NCBI GenBank assembly: GCA_029863625.1
Contig: JAOTUY010000011.1
Span: 1 to 61,356 of the forward strand
Direction of reading: 5' to 3'
DNA from: Acidimicrobiia bacterium
GTDB taxonomy: Bacteria; Actinomycetota; Acidimicrobiia; Spongiisociales; UBA4744
Length of the DNA stretch: 61,356 nucleotides
A program made the position numbers and the translations under genes. The notes below the pieces were generated by a model that was given only the letters and a program-made list of their open reading frames with translations, made no database searches and had not been told where the DNA came from. Positions 24,951 to 33,748 of this stretch are shown here, in pieces (within the stretch, counting starts at the first letter, position 1; each line of letters begins with the position of its first letter).

Positions 24951-26741
24951 ATGCTTCGCGCCATGTCCCGGAATCGTGAAGTTGCCCGTGTACTGAGTGA
25001 GCTCGCCTTGCTGACCGAGTTGGACGAAGGGTCGCCGCAGGCTTTTCGGGTGCGGGCCTACGACAACGCCGCCCGGGCGGTCGACGGCCTGGCTACCGAC
25101 GTTGCGTCCATGTCCCCAAGCCAGCTGGTCGCAACCAAGGGGATCGGGAAGAGCACGGCCCAGAAGATCGGCGAGTACCTCGAATCGGGGAAGATCGCCA
25201 AGCTCGAGAGGCTGCGCGAGCTGTTCCCGCCTGCATACGTCGAATTGACCCGCATCCCCGGACTGGGGCCGAAGCGGGTGGCGGTGCTGCACGAAGAATT
25301 GGGGATCGGCAGTGTCGACGATCTCCGGCAAGCCATCGAACAGCAGGCACTGCGCGCCCTGGCTGGGTTCGGACCCAAGAGCGAGGAAAAGCTGATCCAG
25401 GCGATCGAACGTCTGGGCCTGTCCGGCAAGGAGCGCCGGACTCCGATCGAGCACGCTCTACCCGTCGCGCGGGAAATCGTCGCCGCGTTGGCTTCCGTCG
25501 AGGGGGTCGAGTCGATCGAGTACGCCGGGAGCCTGCGTCGGTTCCGGGAGACGATCGGCGACATCGACATACTGGTGGCGGCCCGGGATCGCAACGCAGT
25601 CATGGCGGAGTTTCTCGATCTGGCCGTCGTCAAGGACGTGTTGGGGAAGGGCGAAACCAAGTCGTCGGTCGTCACCCACGGGGGCATGCAGGTCGACCTT
25701 CGCGTTGTCGACCCGGACCAGTACGGCGCCGCTCTGCTCTACTTCACCGGCTCGAAGGCGCACAACATCCGGCTTCGCCAGCTGGCCCTCGAGCGCGATT
25801 GGACTCTCAACGAGTACGCCCTGTCGGAGGTTGAGTCGGGAAAGGTGGTTGCCTCCAAGACAGAAGAAACCATCTACGAAGCCCTGGGGGTGTCGTTCAT
25901 CGAACCCCCGCTCCGAGAAGATACCGGAGAGATCGAGGCAGCTCAGGATGGCACGTTGCCAGACCTGGTCCATCTCGACGACATCAAGGGCGACCTCCAT
26001 GTTCACACCGATCTGTCGGGTGACGGGCACGCGACTCTCGAGGACATGCTCGACGCATTGGCAGCCCGCGGGATGGCTTACGTGGGGATCACCGATCACG
26101 GCGAAGACCTGCGCATCAACGGGGCGTCGCGTGGCCAGATGCTGGCCCAGCGGAAGCGGATTGCCGGCCTCGCCAACCGGTACGAGGGGATGCGGATCCT
26201 GCACGGGTGCGAGTTGAACATCGACCGGGAAGGCAACCTGGACTACGACCACGACTTCCTGATGGGGTTCGACTGGTGTGTTGCCAGCGTCCATTCGTTG
26301 TTCGATCTCGACCGCGACGCGCAGACCCGGCGGGTGCTCGCGGCGATACGCCACCCGGCGGTCAACGCCATCGGCCACCTGACCGGGCGCCAGATCGGTT
26401 CGCGGCCCGACATCGAACTGGACATTGACCAAGTGATTGAAGCTGCGGTTGCAACGGGCACGGCGCTGGAGGTGAATTGCCATCTGCGGCGCCTTGATGT
26501 CGCTCCCGAAGTAGCACGGCGAGCGACGGAAGCCGGGGCCTACTTGGTGATCAGCACCGACGCTCACACCGTGCGCGAGCTCGATCAGATGCGGTGGGGA
26601 GTGCTCAATGCCGAGCGGGGGTGGGTTGACAAAAGCCGGGTTGTCAACACATGGCCCGCCGATCAATTCCTCAATTGGGTGGGCGCCAAGCGGACGATGT
26701 ACGCCGGTACCACCGCCGAACCCGATCTCGAGGGACTGTGA
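24951..26741 (+). CDS. polX: PolX-type DNA polymerase with PHP phosphoesterase domain
   Basis: The 596-aa product (592 if ATG 24963 is used) has an N-terminal HhH domain (RVRAYDNAARAVDG, KGIGKSTAQKIGEYL, IPGLGPKRVAVLHEELG), a nucleotidyltransferase core with the metal aspartates (ETIGDIDILVAARD and QVDLRVVDPDQYGAALLYF), and a C-terminal PHP domain from about residue 350 (DLHVHTDLSGDGHATLEDM, GITDHGED, CELNIDREG, SVHSLF, ISTDAHTVRELDQM). Bacterial PolX fills short gaps in base-excision repair, and the PHP domain gives 3'-5' exonuclease activity. Its stop overlaps the GTG of the amylase gene. Confidence 0.95.
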   Translation: MLRAMSRNREVARVLSELALLTELDEGSPQAFRVRAYDNAARAVDGLATDVASMSPSQLVATKGIGKSTAQKIGEYLESGKIAKLERLRELFPPAYVELTRIPGLGPKRVAVLHEELGIGSVDDLRQAIEQQALRALAGFGPKSEEKLIQAIERLGLSGKERRTPIEHALPVAREIVAALASVEGVESIEYAGSLRRFRETIGDIDILVAARDRNAVMAEFLDLAVVKDVLGKGETKSSVVTHGGMQVDLRVVDPDQYGAALLYFTGSKAHNIRLRQLALERDWTLNEYALSEVESGKVVASKTEETIYEALGVSFIEPPLREDTGEIEAAQDGTLPDLVHLDDIKGDLHVHTDLSGDGHATLEDMLDALAARGMAYVGITDHGEDLRINGASRGQMLAQRKRIAGLANRYEGMRILHGCELNIDREGNLDYDHDFLMGFDWCVASVHSLFDLDRDAQTRRVLAAIRHPAVNAIGHLTGRQIGSRPDIELDIDQVIEAAVATGTALEVNCHLRRLDVAPEVARRATEAGAYLVISTDAHTVRELDQMRWGVLNAERGWVDKSRVVNTWPADQFLNWVGAKRTMYAGTTAEPDLEGL

Positions 26742-28618
26742 CGAGTTACTTCCCGGACGCCCGATTCTTCAAAGAGAACGGGCACCTCTTCCCCTACGAC
26801 CTCCGGTACGACCCCGGCGACCGGGCCCACCTCAACCTTCTCGACGACGGCCGGATCCAGTTTCGGGTCGTTGCAGAATCGGGTCTGGCCGCCGGACATC
26901 TGGTCCTGGCCGACGGCACGGGCAAGGGGATGAGCAAGACCGGGCCGGGACCGCGATTCGATGTCTGGGAGGTGATCGTCGATCGACCGTCCCAATCTTT
27001 CTCGTATACGTTCGCTTTTCGAACCGTCGATTCGAAAGCCGTGCACTTGGTCCCGGCGGGGGTAACCAACGCGGTGGAACGACTCGATCGGTGGGTACTC
27101 AACCCCGACGATCTGGCCCCATTCGAGGTGCCCGATTGGGCTCGGGGAGCCGTCATTTATCAGATCTTTCCGGAACGATTCCACAATGGCGATCCAACCA
27201 TCGACCCGGTGGGCGTCGATCCCTGGGGGGCTCCGCCTCACTGGCTCCACCACCAGGGTGGCGATTTGATCGGTATCGCCGACCAGGCCGATTACCTGGC
27301 CGACCTGGGCATCGATGCGGTCTACCTGAATCCGATCTTCTTCTCTCCATCAACGCACAAGTACGACACCGTCGACTACTACCGGGTCGACGACCATCTC
27401 GGCGGTAACGCGGCCCTCGAGCGACTCATCGAGAGGCTGCACCACCGCGACATCAGGTTGATCCTCGACGCATCGTTCAATCACTGTCACCCGGGCTTCT
27501 TCGCGTTTGCCGACGTGATTGCCAGCGGTTCCAAGTCGGCCTACCGGGATTGGTTCGTCATTCGCGATTACCCGGTTACGGTCACCGTGCGGCCGCACCG
27601 GATGATGCAATCCAACTGGTCGGACCCCGACGCCTATCTAGAGCATCTGCGGCGACTGCACGACGAGGCGGGCCTGCCCGTCGTCGAGGTCGACGACGAC
27701 GGCCCGCCGGTCGAGACCAACTACGAAGCCTGGTACGGCGTGCCCTCGATGCCTCGAATCAATCTGGCCAATGTGGAAGCCCGCCGCTACTTCCTCGATG
27801 TGGCCATCCACTGGATCACCGAATACGGTATCGACGGCTGGCGCATGGACGTCGCCCGGTATGTCGATGATGACTTTTGGGTCGATTTCCGCTCCACCGT
27901 GAAGAGGGCCAATCCCGACGTGTATCTGATGGCCGAGGTCATGGGGGATGCGTCGCATTGGCTGCAAGGCGACCGATTCGACGCCACTATGAACTACACG
28001 TTCCGGGATCTCTGCCTCGACTATTTCGCTTCCGGTCGGTCGAGCACGGACCGGTTCGTCGATGGGTTCACGCGAATGCTGGCCATGTATGCACCGCAGG
28101 TGACCGAGGTCAACCAGAACCTCCTCTCGTCGCACGACACCGAACGCCTTCTCCACGTGGCGGGCGATGACCCCATCAAGGCCCGCCTGGCAACGTCCTT
28201 CCAGCTGTTGGCGCCTGGAGCACCCGGCCTCTACTACGGCGACGAAGTGGGGATGACGGGTGATAAAGAGCCGGCTTCGCGGGGCGCCTTTCCCTGGCAC
28301 GACGAGGATCTCTGGAACCGCACCCTCCTCGATACCGTATCGGCCCTCACCTGGATGCGCAGACGCCATCGAGCGCTGCGTTACGGCAACATGCAATTTG
28401 TGTGGCGCTCGGTCGACGCCTTTGCGTACACCCGCAGTTTCGAAGAGGAGCGGTTGTTGGTGATCATCAATCGCGGAGCGGCCTTGGGGGCGATCGACGT
28501 GCCGGTCAGATCGGGCCGGCCCCAGACAATGTGGGGTCCGGGCCGGGCGCGTCCTTCCTTGGGATCAGTGGTAGTGACCGAGGTGGGCCCGCTCACGGCC
28601 ACCGTGATCCGGCTGTAG
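26738..28618 (+). CDS. GH13 amylase, cyclomaltodextrinase/neopullulanase type
   Basis: The 626-aa enzyme starts at GTG 26738 inside the PolX stop (GTGA). An N-terminal beta domain of about 125 residues, as in neopullulanases, precedes the TIM barrel, which opens with AVIYQIFPERFHNGD. Catalytic residues are nucleophile Asp371 (DGWRMDVARYV), acid/base Glu400 (MAEVMGD) and Asp467 (NLLSSHDTERLL). The absence of a signal peptide suggests intracellular cleavage of cyclodextrins, pullulan fragments or maltodextrins. A C-terminal beta domain ends in VGPLTATVIRL. Coupling to a DNA polymerase gene looks fortuitous, probably due to compact packing. Confidence 0.94.
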   Translation: MTSYFPDARFFKENGHLFPYDLRYDPGDRAHLNLLDDGRIQFRVVAESGLAAGHLVLADGTGKGMSKTGPGPRFDVWEVIVDRPSQSFSYTFAFRTVDSKAVHLVPAGVTNAVERLDRWVLNPDDLAPFEVPDWARGAVIYQIFPERFHNGDPTIDPVGVDPWGAPPHWLHHQGGDLIGIADQADYLADLGIDAVYLNPIFFSPSTHKYDTVDYYRVDDHLGGNAALERLIERLHHRDIRLILDASFNHCHPGFFAFADVIASGSKSAYRDWFVIRDYPVTVTVRPHRMMQSNWSDPDAYLEHLRRLHDEAGLPVVEVDDDGPPVETNYEAWYGVPSMPRINLANVEARRYFLDVAIHWITEYGIDGWRMDVARYVDDDFWVDFRSTVKRANPDVYLMAEVMGDASHWLQGDRFDATMNYTFRDLCLDYFASGRSSTDRFVDGFTRMLAMYAPQVTEVNQNLLSSHDTERLLHVAGDDPIKARLATSFQLLAPGAPGLYYGDEVGMTGDKEPASRGAFPWHDEDLWNRTLLDTVSALTWMRRRHRALRYGNMQFVWRSVDAFAYTRSFEEERLLVIINRGAALGAIDVPVRSGRPQTMWGPGRARPSLGSVVVTEVGPLTATVIRL

Positions 28619-28624
28619 GACGTT

Positions 28625-28638
28625 TCTCGTTTCTTGTT
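28625..28638. repeat. Heptamer tandem repeat (TCTCGTT type)
   Basis: TCTCGTT and TCTTGTT follow each other six bases after the amylase stop codon, with pyrimidine-rich sequence after them. The unit is the same as at 2339 and 43739. Confidence 0.5.
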
Positions 28639-28752
28639 TTCCCACCCTCTCCGTTCCGCCGCCTGCGGTAGCTCCTTGCCCCTCCCGCCGGCAATAGGCA
28701 AGACGCGAAGCACCGGACCCATGGGGGCCCGGTGCCAACAGGGTGGGTTGCG

Positions 28753-28917
28753 TTATCGAACGGCGAGCGGGACCATTTCGGGTTTTCGCTCCCGCCCGCG
28801 CGGGGCCGCAACGAAACTCACCATCGAGCAGTTGCTGCAGACGATTCGGAACAGGTTGGCACCGATGCGATCGGTGTGGTGGCGGTGTCCAGTTATCCGG
28901 CAGTGCAAGGCCTTCAT
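28753..28917 (-). CDS. Small Cys/His-rich protein, probable
   Basis: This 54-aa frame begins MKALHCRITGHRHHTDRIG and contains a C-x4-H-x-H-H ... C-x2-C arrangement (IVCSNC), consistent with a small zinc site, then a basic tail. It occupies the 397-bp gap between the amylase and the YceI gene, where no other gene is convincing. A gaggggag element lies about 14 bases before ATG 28917, rather far for a ribosome site. Two related features, a short N-terminal Cys and a CxxC near residue 30, recur in small actinobacterial proteins of unknown role. Confidence 0.45.
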   Translation of the reverse strand: MKALHCRITGHRHHTDRIGANLFRIVCSNCSMVSFVAAPRGRERKPEMVPLAVR

Positions 28918-29015
28918 CGGTGACACGCTGTCTCCCCTCTGGTTCCCAGCCCGGGGATCACTCTTCGATGAGTGTACGGAGAGTGAGGTCCGAAACCGCG
29001 GATTTCCGGGTGGAG

Positions 29016-29588
29016 TTACTGCTGCGGGGTGGCCTGGGCCTCGATCTCGATCTTGAACTTGTCGCTCACCAGGACGCCGCCCTGGTTTAGCGGGACGTTC
29101 CAGGTGAGGTCCCATTCCTGGCGCTCCAGCTGAGCCGTTGCCTCGAAGGCGGCCTTGGCGTTGCCCCACGGGTCGTTGGCGACACCGAGGAAGGTCAGAT
29201 CGAGCGCGATCGACTTGGTGATGTCGCGGATGGTCAGATCACCGGTCAAGCGCCACTTGTCTCCCTCGGCCTCAACCGATGTGCTGCGGAAGGTGAGGGT
29301 GGGGTAAGACTCAACGTCCAGGAAGTCGGCCGAGCGGAGGTGGTTGTCCCGGTCCTCGGTGCCGGTGGTAATGGATGCTGCATCCATGGTGATCTCGACC
29401 GTCGAGTCTTTAGGGTTCTCTGCCACGTTGATTGTGCCCGAAAACGACGCGAAGTGACCTCTCACTTTGGTGACCATCAAGTGGCGGGCCACTGCCGCGA
29501 TGGTGGTGTGGGTCGGATCGATCATCCAGGTGCCTTCGGCAGGAACCAGACGGCCTTCGACGGTGCGGGTGGTGGGTTGATCGCTCAT
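29016..29588 (-). CDS. YceI-family protein
   Basis: The 190-aa protein is a YceI/lipocalin-like beta-barrel: GTWMIDPTHTTIAAVARHLM at the start, VRGHFASFSGTINV, TGTEDRDNHLRSADFLDVE, YPTLTFRSTSV, LTGDLTIRDITKSI and a closing beta strand pair. Family members bind isoprenoid-type lipids. There is no signal peptide, so it is cytoplasmic. I start at ATG 29588, preceded by aggga. It is divergent from a MarR regulator with a palindrome between them, so it is a likely target of that regulator. Confidence 0.92.
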   Translation of the reverse strand: MSDQPTTRTVEGRLVPAEGTWMIDPTHTTIAAVARHLMVTKVRGHFASFSGTINVAENPKDSTVEITMDAASITTGTEDRDNHLRSADFLDVESYPTLTFRSTSVEAEGDKWRLTGDLTIRDITKSIALDLTFLGVANDPWGNAKAAFEATAQLERQEWDLTWNVPLNQGGVLVSDKFKIEIEAQATPQQ

Positions 29589-29627
29589 GAGATTCTCCCT
29601 GTAGATTTGGTTGTTAAGTACGATAGT

Positions 29628-29638
29628 TGCATAATGCA
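29628..29638. promoter_or_regulatory. Palindrome between yceI and marR
   Basis: TGCAT-A-ATGCA, perfect 5-bp arms, lies in the AT-rich 96-bp divergent region. Its size and place suit an autoregulating MarR operator. Confidence 0.5.
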
Positions 29639-29684
29639 TTTAGCCAGGAACTCTTTTGGACCAGCGCTTCTTGGTGGTGATCGT

Positions 29685-30119
29685 GTGGAACCGGCCCTGA
29701 AGAAAGAACAGGTGGAGGCGTGGCGCCTCTTTCTCGAGGCTCACGCGTCGCTGACGCGCACGCTGGAGCGCGAGCTGATGGAGGAGCACAAACTGCCCCT
29801 CACCTGGTACGACGTTCTGGTTCAGCTCGAAGAAGCCGGCGGCCATCTGCGGATGCACGAGCTCGCCGATCGACTGCTGCTCAGCCGGAGCGCCACCACT
29901 CGGTTTGTGGAACGGCTCGAGAGCCGGGAACTGATCGAGCGGCGCGCCTGCTCCGAGGATCGCCGCGGAACCTACGTTGTCCTGACGACTGTCGGCAAAG
30001 ACGCCTTGCGAAGTGCTTCGCCGATCCACCTCGCCGGCGTCGAAGAGCACTTCGCAGAACGGCTCACCGAGTCAGACACCCGGGCAATGATCAGGGCCCT
30101 CACCAAGCTGGTTTCGTAG
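29685..30119 (+). CDS. MarR-family transcription regulator
   Basis: The 144-aa product has the MarR winged-helix layout: an N-terminal dimerisation helix (EAWRLFLEAHASLTRTLEREL), LPLTWYDVLVQLEEAGG, a recognition region (RMHELADRLLLSRSATTRFVE), and the wing (LIERRACSEDRRGTYVVLT). A C-terminal helix pair completes the dimer interface. I choose GTG 29685, five bases after ggtggtga; the frame is open from ATG 29634, but that codon lies in the operator palindrome. It probably represses itself and the divergent yceI gene. It is convergent with the ABC permease at 30156. Confidence 0.88.
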   Translation: MEPALKKEQVEAWRLFLEAHASLTRTLERELMEEHKLPLTWYDVLVQLEEAGGHLRMHELADRLLLSRSATTRFVERLESRELIERRACSEDRRGTYVVLTTVGKDALRSASPIHLAGVEEHFAERLTESDTRAMIRALTKLVS

Positions 30120-30128
30120 CCCATGGCG

Positions 30129-30156
30129 CATAGCTCATAGCTCATAGCTCGTAGCT
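30129..30156. repeat. Heptamer tandem repeat (CATAGCT)
   Basis: CATAGCT is present three times exactly and once as CGTAGCT, in unbroken 7-bp register. It fills the 36-bp gap between the ends of the convergent marR and permease genes. Confidence 0.8.
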
Positions 30157-32705
30157 CACTCATAGGAGATGGCGTTGAGCACGTTGAGGCGGGAGGCGCG
30201 CCAAGCGGGTAGCACGGCGGCCACGACCCCGGCCACGCCGGCCGCGAAAAGCGCTCCGATCAACTGCCCGCCCGGCAACACGAACAACAAGCCTTGCTCG
30301 GATAGGGCTCGCACCACGGCCCACCCAAAGAGGATGCCCAGGCAGATACCCAACACGGCTCCGAACACCGAGATGATCACCGATTCCCAGCGGATCATGC
30401 GTCGGACCTGCTTGCGGCTCATCCCGACCGCTCGCAGCAGGCCGATTTCGCGGGTCCTTTCGATAATCGACAATGAGAGCGTGTTGGTGATCCCCAGCAG
30501 GGCGATCAATACCGACAACAGCAACATGACAAAGATCAGGCTGAGGATCAGATTGATCTGGCTCTCAGTTTGCGCTTTGAAGTCGGCCTGATCCTGGATC
30601 TGAACGTTGGGGAACGCATCGGTGATCGATTCGACGGCGGCGCGGCCGCTCTCGATGCTGATGCCGTCCTGAAGTGCAATCAGCACCTGGGCGTCGAGCT
30701 GTTCTGAGAAGTTGGTCTCGAACGTCTCGATCGACATCAAGACCGATGCCTGGATGCCCTGCCCATCCCAGATGGCCACGACGGGGAGTTGCTGTGTGCC
30801 GGTGCGGGCGAAGGTGATGGTCACGGTGTCCCCGACGGCTACGCCAAGCGTTTCCGCACGCGAGGTTCGCAGGGCGACGCTCGGCGAGGACAGGGTTTCG
30901 AATCCACCGTCGATCAGATCGATCGCGAACAGATCGAGGAATGTGTCGGTCTGGACTGCCGACACGAAAGCCGGGCCTTCTCCAAGGGACGCTTGACCGA
31001 AGCGAGTCCGGGCCAACCGGTCGATCTCCGGAAGGTCGGCCAGGGCTTCGGCAATCGATGTGCTGAACCCGATACCGCCGAACCCGACCTCGCTCACGAC
31101 CAGGTCGGCGCGAAAGCTTTCGTCGATCACCTCTCGCACCGTGCCCCGGAAGGAGGCCGCCAGGATGGTGGCCAGGCTCACCAGCGCCAGACCGATCATG
31201 AGTGCTGCGGCGGTGGCAGCCGTACGGCGCGGCTTGCGCATGGAGTTCTCGCGAGCCAGCGATCCGGGCAACGCCAGGAGACGAGGGAACGGCGCTCCGA
31301 TGATTCCGGCGATGGGTCGGGTGAAGACCGGGCTGATGACTGCGACGCCGATGAACACGACGGCGGCGCCGGCGCCGACCAGGGCGATCGGGCTGATCCA
31401 CTCGAACGGCAACTCGACAAACAGCCCGATTACACCAAGCGCGATTCCAAAGGCGCTGATCGGGACGCCGGCTACAACCCGGGTTCGCATCGATCGGCGC
31501 GTCGTGGACTCGACGTCCCGCATGGCGGCCACCGGGGGGACGGACGCCGCCTTCCTCGCCGGCAGCAAAGCCGACACCAGGGTCACGATGACGCCTACCG
31601 CCAGTGCCACCAAAACGGTGCGTAGCCGGACCTCAAGGGCGGCTTCGGGCAGGTCGCCCCCAAAGAACTCATAGGCAACGGCCAGCACGTTGGCCAGGCC
31701 GATCCCGAAGAGCAACCCAAGCCCGGAAGAGACCACGCCGACGATGGCTGCCTCCGTGAGAACCATGCCGGTGACCTGGCGGCTCGTGGCTCCCAACGCA
31801 CGGAACAAGGCCAGCTCACGGGTGCGCTGGGCGACGATGATACGAAACGTGTTCTGGATGATGAACGTGCCGACGAAGAGGGCAATCCCGGCAAATACCA
31901 GAAGGAAGGTGTTGAAGAATCCCAACCCTTCTTTGAGGGCTGCTGCCTGCTCCTCGGCAACGCTCTGCGCAGTGACTGCCTCGACTTGGTCTGGCAGCAT
32001 CGGCTGGAGTCGTTCGACCAGGGTCTCGGGTGCCACCCCGGGCGTGGCTGCGATATCGATTGTGTCGAACGCGCGGCCCGAGTTGAAGACCCGCTGGGCG
32101 GTCGGAATGTCGAACAAGGCGAATCCGGCGCCTCCCAGATTGTCTGCTTCGCCGAATCCGGCCAGACCAACCAGTTTGAAGGACTCCGGAGGGCCGAAGA
32201 TAACGATCTGCACGGTGTCACCGACCTCAAACCCGAGCCGTTCGGCCGTCTTGCGATCCAGTGCCACTTGTCCGTCCGCCGTCGGTCGTGCTCCCTCGCG
32301 TAGCGAAAAGGCCCCGGGACGATTGGTGTCCGCCCACGATGCTCCGAAGGTTGGCGGCCCGTTGGTACGGGCAATCTCTCCGTTCTGGTCGAGGAGCTGC
32401 ACGAACCAGAAGAGCGCTCCGGTTGCCTCTTCAACCCCTTCTACCGCCCGGACGTCGTCGAGTACCGCAGCCGGGATCTTCTCGGGAAGGGAAAAACCGA
32501 AATCCGTTTCCGTCTCGATGATCGGCCGGATGGTGACGTCGATGCCTGCCGTTGTACCGGAGAAGAGATCGTCGAACACGCTGCCCAGGGTGTCTGTGAA
32601 TACAAATGACCCGGCGACAAACCCGACCCCGATCGTGATCGCCAGGACGGTCAATGCCAGGCGGAGTTTGTGGCCCAGCAGGCCCTTAACGGTCGCCCGC
32701 CACAC
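30156..32705 (-). CDS. ABC transporter permease, FtsX/MacB type
   Basis: The 849-aa protein begins at GTG 32705. It has two FtsX-type units: helix 1 (LALTVLAITIGVGFVAGS) followed by a large extracytoplasmic domain, three helices around residues 260-380 (FLLVFAGIALFVGTFIIQN; ELALFRALGATSRQV), then a second helix with another outer domain, and the last three helices ending near residue 835 (REIGLLRAVGMSRKQVRRM). The duplicated EXX(L)RA.G motif is the coupling helix to the ATPase. The family exports lipoproteins, peptides or drugs. It starts three bases after its ATPase. Confidence 0.92.
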   Translation of the reverse strand: MWRATVKGLLGHKLRLALTVLAITIGVGFVAGSFVFTDTLGSVFDDLFSGTTAGIDVTIRPIIETETDFGFSLPEKIPAAVLDDVRAVEGVEEATGALFWFVQLLDQNGEIARTNGPPTFGASWADTNRPGAFSLREGARPTADGQVALDRKTAERLGFEVGDTVQIVIFGPPESFKLVGLAGFGEADNLGGAGFALFDIPTAQRVFNSGRAFDTIDIAATPGVAPETLVERLQPMLPDQVEAVTAQSVAEEQAAALKEGLGFFNTFLLVFAGIALFVGTFIIQNTFRIIVAQRTRELALFRALGATSRQVTGMVLTEAAIVGVVSSGLGLLFGIGLANVLAVAYEFFGGDLPEAALEVRLRTVLVALAVGVIVTLVSALLPARKAASVPPVAAMRDVESTTRRSMRTRVVAGVPISAFGIALGVIGLFVELPFEWISPIALVGAGAAVVFIGVAVISPVFTRPIAGIIGAPFPRLLALPGSLARENSMRKPRRTAATAAALMIGLALVSLATILAASFRGTVREVIDESFRADLVVSEVGFGGIGFSTSIAEALADLPEIDRLARTRFGQASLGEGPAFVSAVQTDTFLDLFAIDLIDGGFETLSSPSVALRTSRAETLGVAVGDTVTITFARTGTQQLPVVAIWDGQGIQASVLMSIETFETNFSEQLDAQVLIALQDGISIESGRAAVESITDAFPNVQIQDQADFKAQTESQINLILSLIFVMLLLSVLIALLGITNTLSLSIIERTREIGLLRAVGMSRKQVRRMIRWESVIISVFGAVLGICLGILFGWAVVRALSEQGLLFVLPGGQLIGALFAAGVAGVVAAVLPAWRASRLNVLNAISYE

Positions 32706-32708
32706 GGC

Positions 32709-33443
32709 TCAGGCCTCCAGAAGTTTGATGTGATCGAGAATGCGCTCCCGGGTCGGTTCGAGCATCTCGCCGACCACCACTCCGTCGGCCAGGAACACCA
32801 CCCGGTCGGCATAACCGGCCGCCGCGGGGTCATGGGTCACCATCACGATGGTTTGTCCGAGTTGTTGCACTGCTTCTTTCATGAATCCCAACAACTCGGC
32901 GCCGGAGGTCGAATCGAGGTTGCCGGAGGGCTCGTCGGCGAAGATGATGTCGGGCCGGCTGGCCAGGGCTCGGGCGGCGGCCACCCGTTGTTGCTCTCCA
33001 CCGGAGAGTTCGGTGGGCCGGTGTTGGAGCCGATCGCGGATTCCGATGGTGTCGATGATTTCATCCACCCAGGTCTGGTCCGGTTTCCGACCGGCAATTG
33101 CCATCGGGAGGGTGATGTTCTCCAGGGCATTGAGCGTCGGCACCAGGTTGTAGGCCTGGAAAACGAAGCCAACCTGGTCACGGCGGAGCCTGGTGAGCTC
33201 ATCGTCATCGAGCGATCCAAGGTCGGTATCGCCTAGGTAGACGTGGCCGTCGGTCAACGAGTCGAGGCCGGCCAGGCAGTGCAGCAGCGTCGATTTGCCC
33301 GATCCGGAGGGGCCCATGATGGCTGTGAACTCTCGAGAGCCGAACTCGACGTCGATCCCGTTCAGGGCCCGAACCTGCGCGTCTCCTTCACCGTAGACCT
33401 TCACGGCACCTGCGGCGCGAGCGGCGATTTCCGTGCGCGTCAT
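32709..33443 (-). CDS. ABC transporter ATPase (MacB/LolD-type)
   Basis: The 244-aa ATPase contains Walker A (GPSGSGKST), Q-loop (FVFQAYNLVPTL), signature (LSGGEQQR), Walker B (IIFADEPSGNLDS) and H-loop (VMVTHD). The spacing is that of the LolD/MacB exporter family. I start at ATG 33443; the frame extends further but lacks any conserved sequence. It is followed by its permease. Nothing in the 305-bp leader codes for protein, but it contains a strong hairpin (33526-33558). Confidence 0.94.
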   Translation of the reverse strand: MTRTEIAARAAGAVKVYGEGDAQVRALNGIDVEFGSREFTAIMGPSGSGKSTLLHCLAGLDSLTDGHVYLGDTDLGSLDDDELTRLRRDQVGFVFQAYNLVPTLNALENITLPMAIAGRKPDQTWVDEIIDTIGIRDRLQHRPTELSGGEQQRVAAARALASRPDIIFADEPSGNLDSTSGAELLGFMKEAVQQLGQTIVMVTHDPAAAGYADRVVFLADGVVVGEMLEPTRERILDHIKLLEA

Positions 33444-33748
33444 CTCATTCGTCCTTATCGAGTTTCCAGCTGATGCTGGCATGTCTGTGGCGTTATCGAT
33501 GGCGGTCTTTTTTCGAGCGATGCGCGTCGCAGCCCGGACCTGGTGTCCGGGCTGCGACCCCTTGCCGTGTTGGGTGAGACGGTTCCATGGGGGAGGGTGG
33601 TTCGACCTTCCCTGGCAGATCGCTCCGGCTCATTCCATTTCGAACCAACCGCCGTCTCGGCCGCGTCAACGATATGCCGCTGGCCGGCACCATATTGTCA
33701 TTCGTGAGATCGAAACTGCATCATCCGAAAGAGTGAGTTTCTTGACTG
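33444..33748. other. Non-coding 305-bp leader with a 14-bp-stem hairpin
   Basis: No supported gene lies here. The main feature is a perfect 14-bp stem (33526-33539 with 33545-33558, loop ctggt). A weaker imperfect hairpin (gggagggt/accttccc) follows at about 33592-33613. On the minus strand the stem comes after the response regulator stop and about 80-115 bp before the ABC operon start. It could be a terminator for the first gene or a leader structure of the second; neither side has a T-run in the right orientation. Confidence 0.6.

Noticed and set aside
26738..28618. Functional link between PolX and the amylase because of the GTGA overlap
   Set aside because: Four-base overlaps are common throughout this compact window, and no biochemical tie is known.
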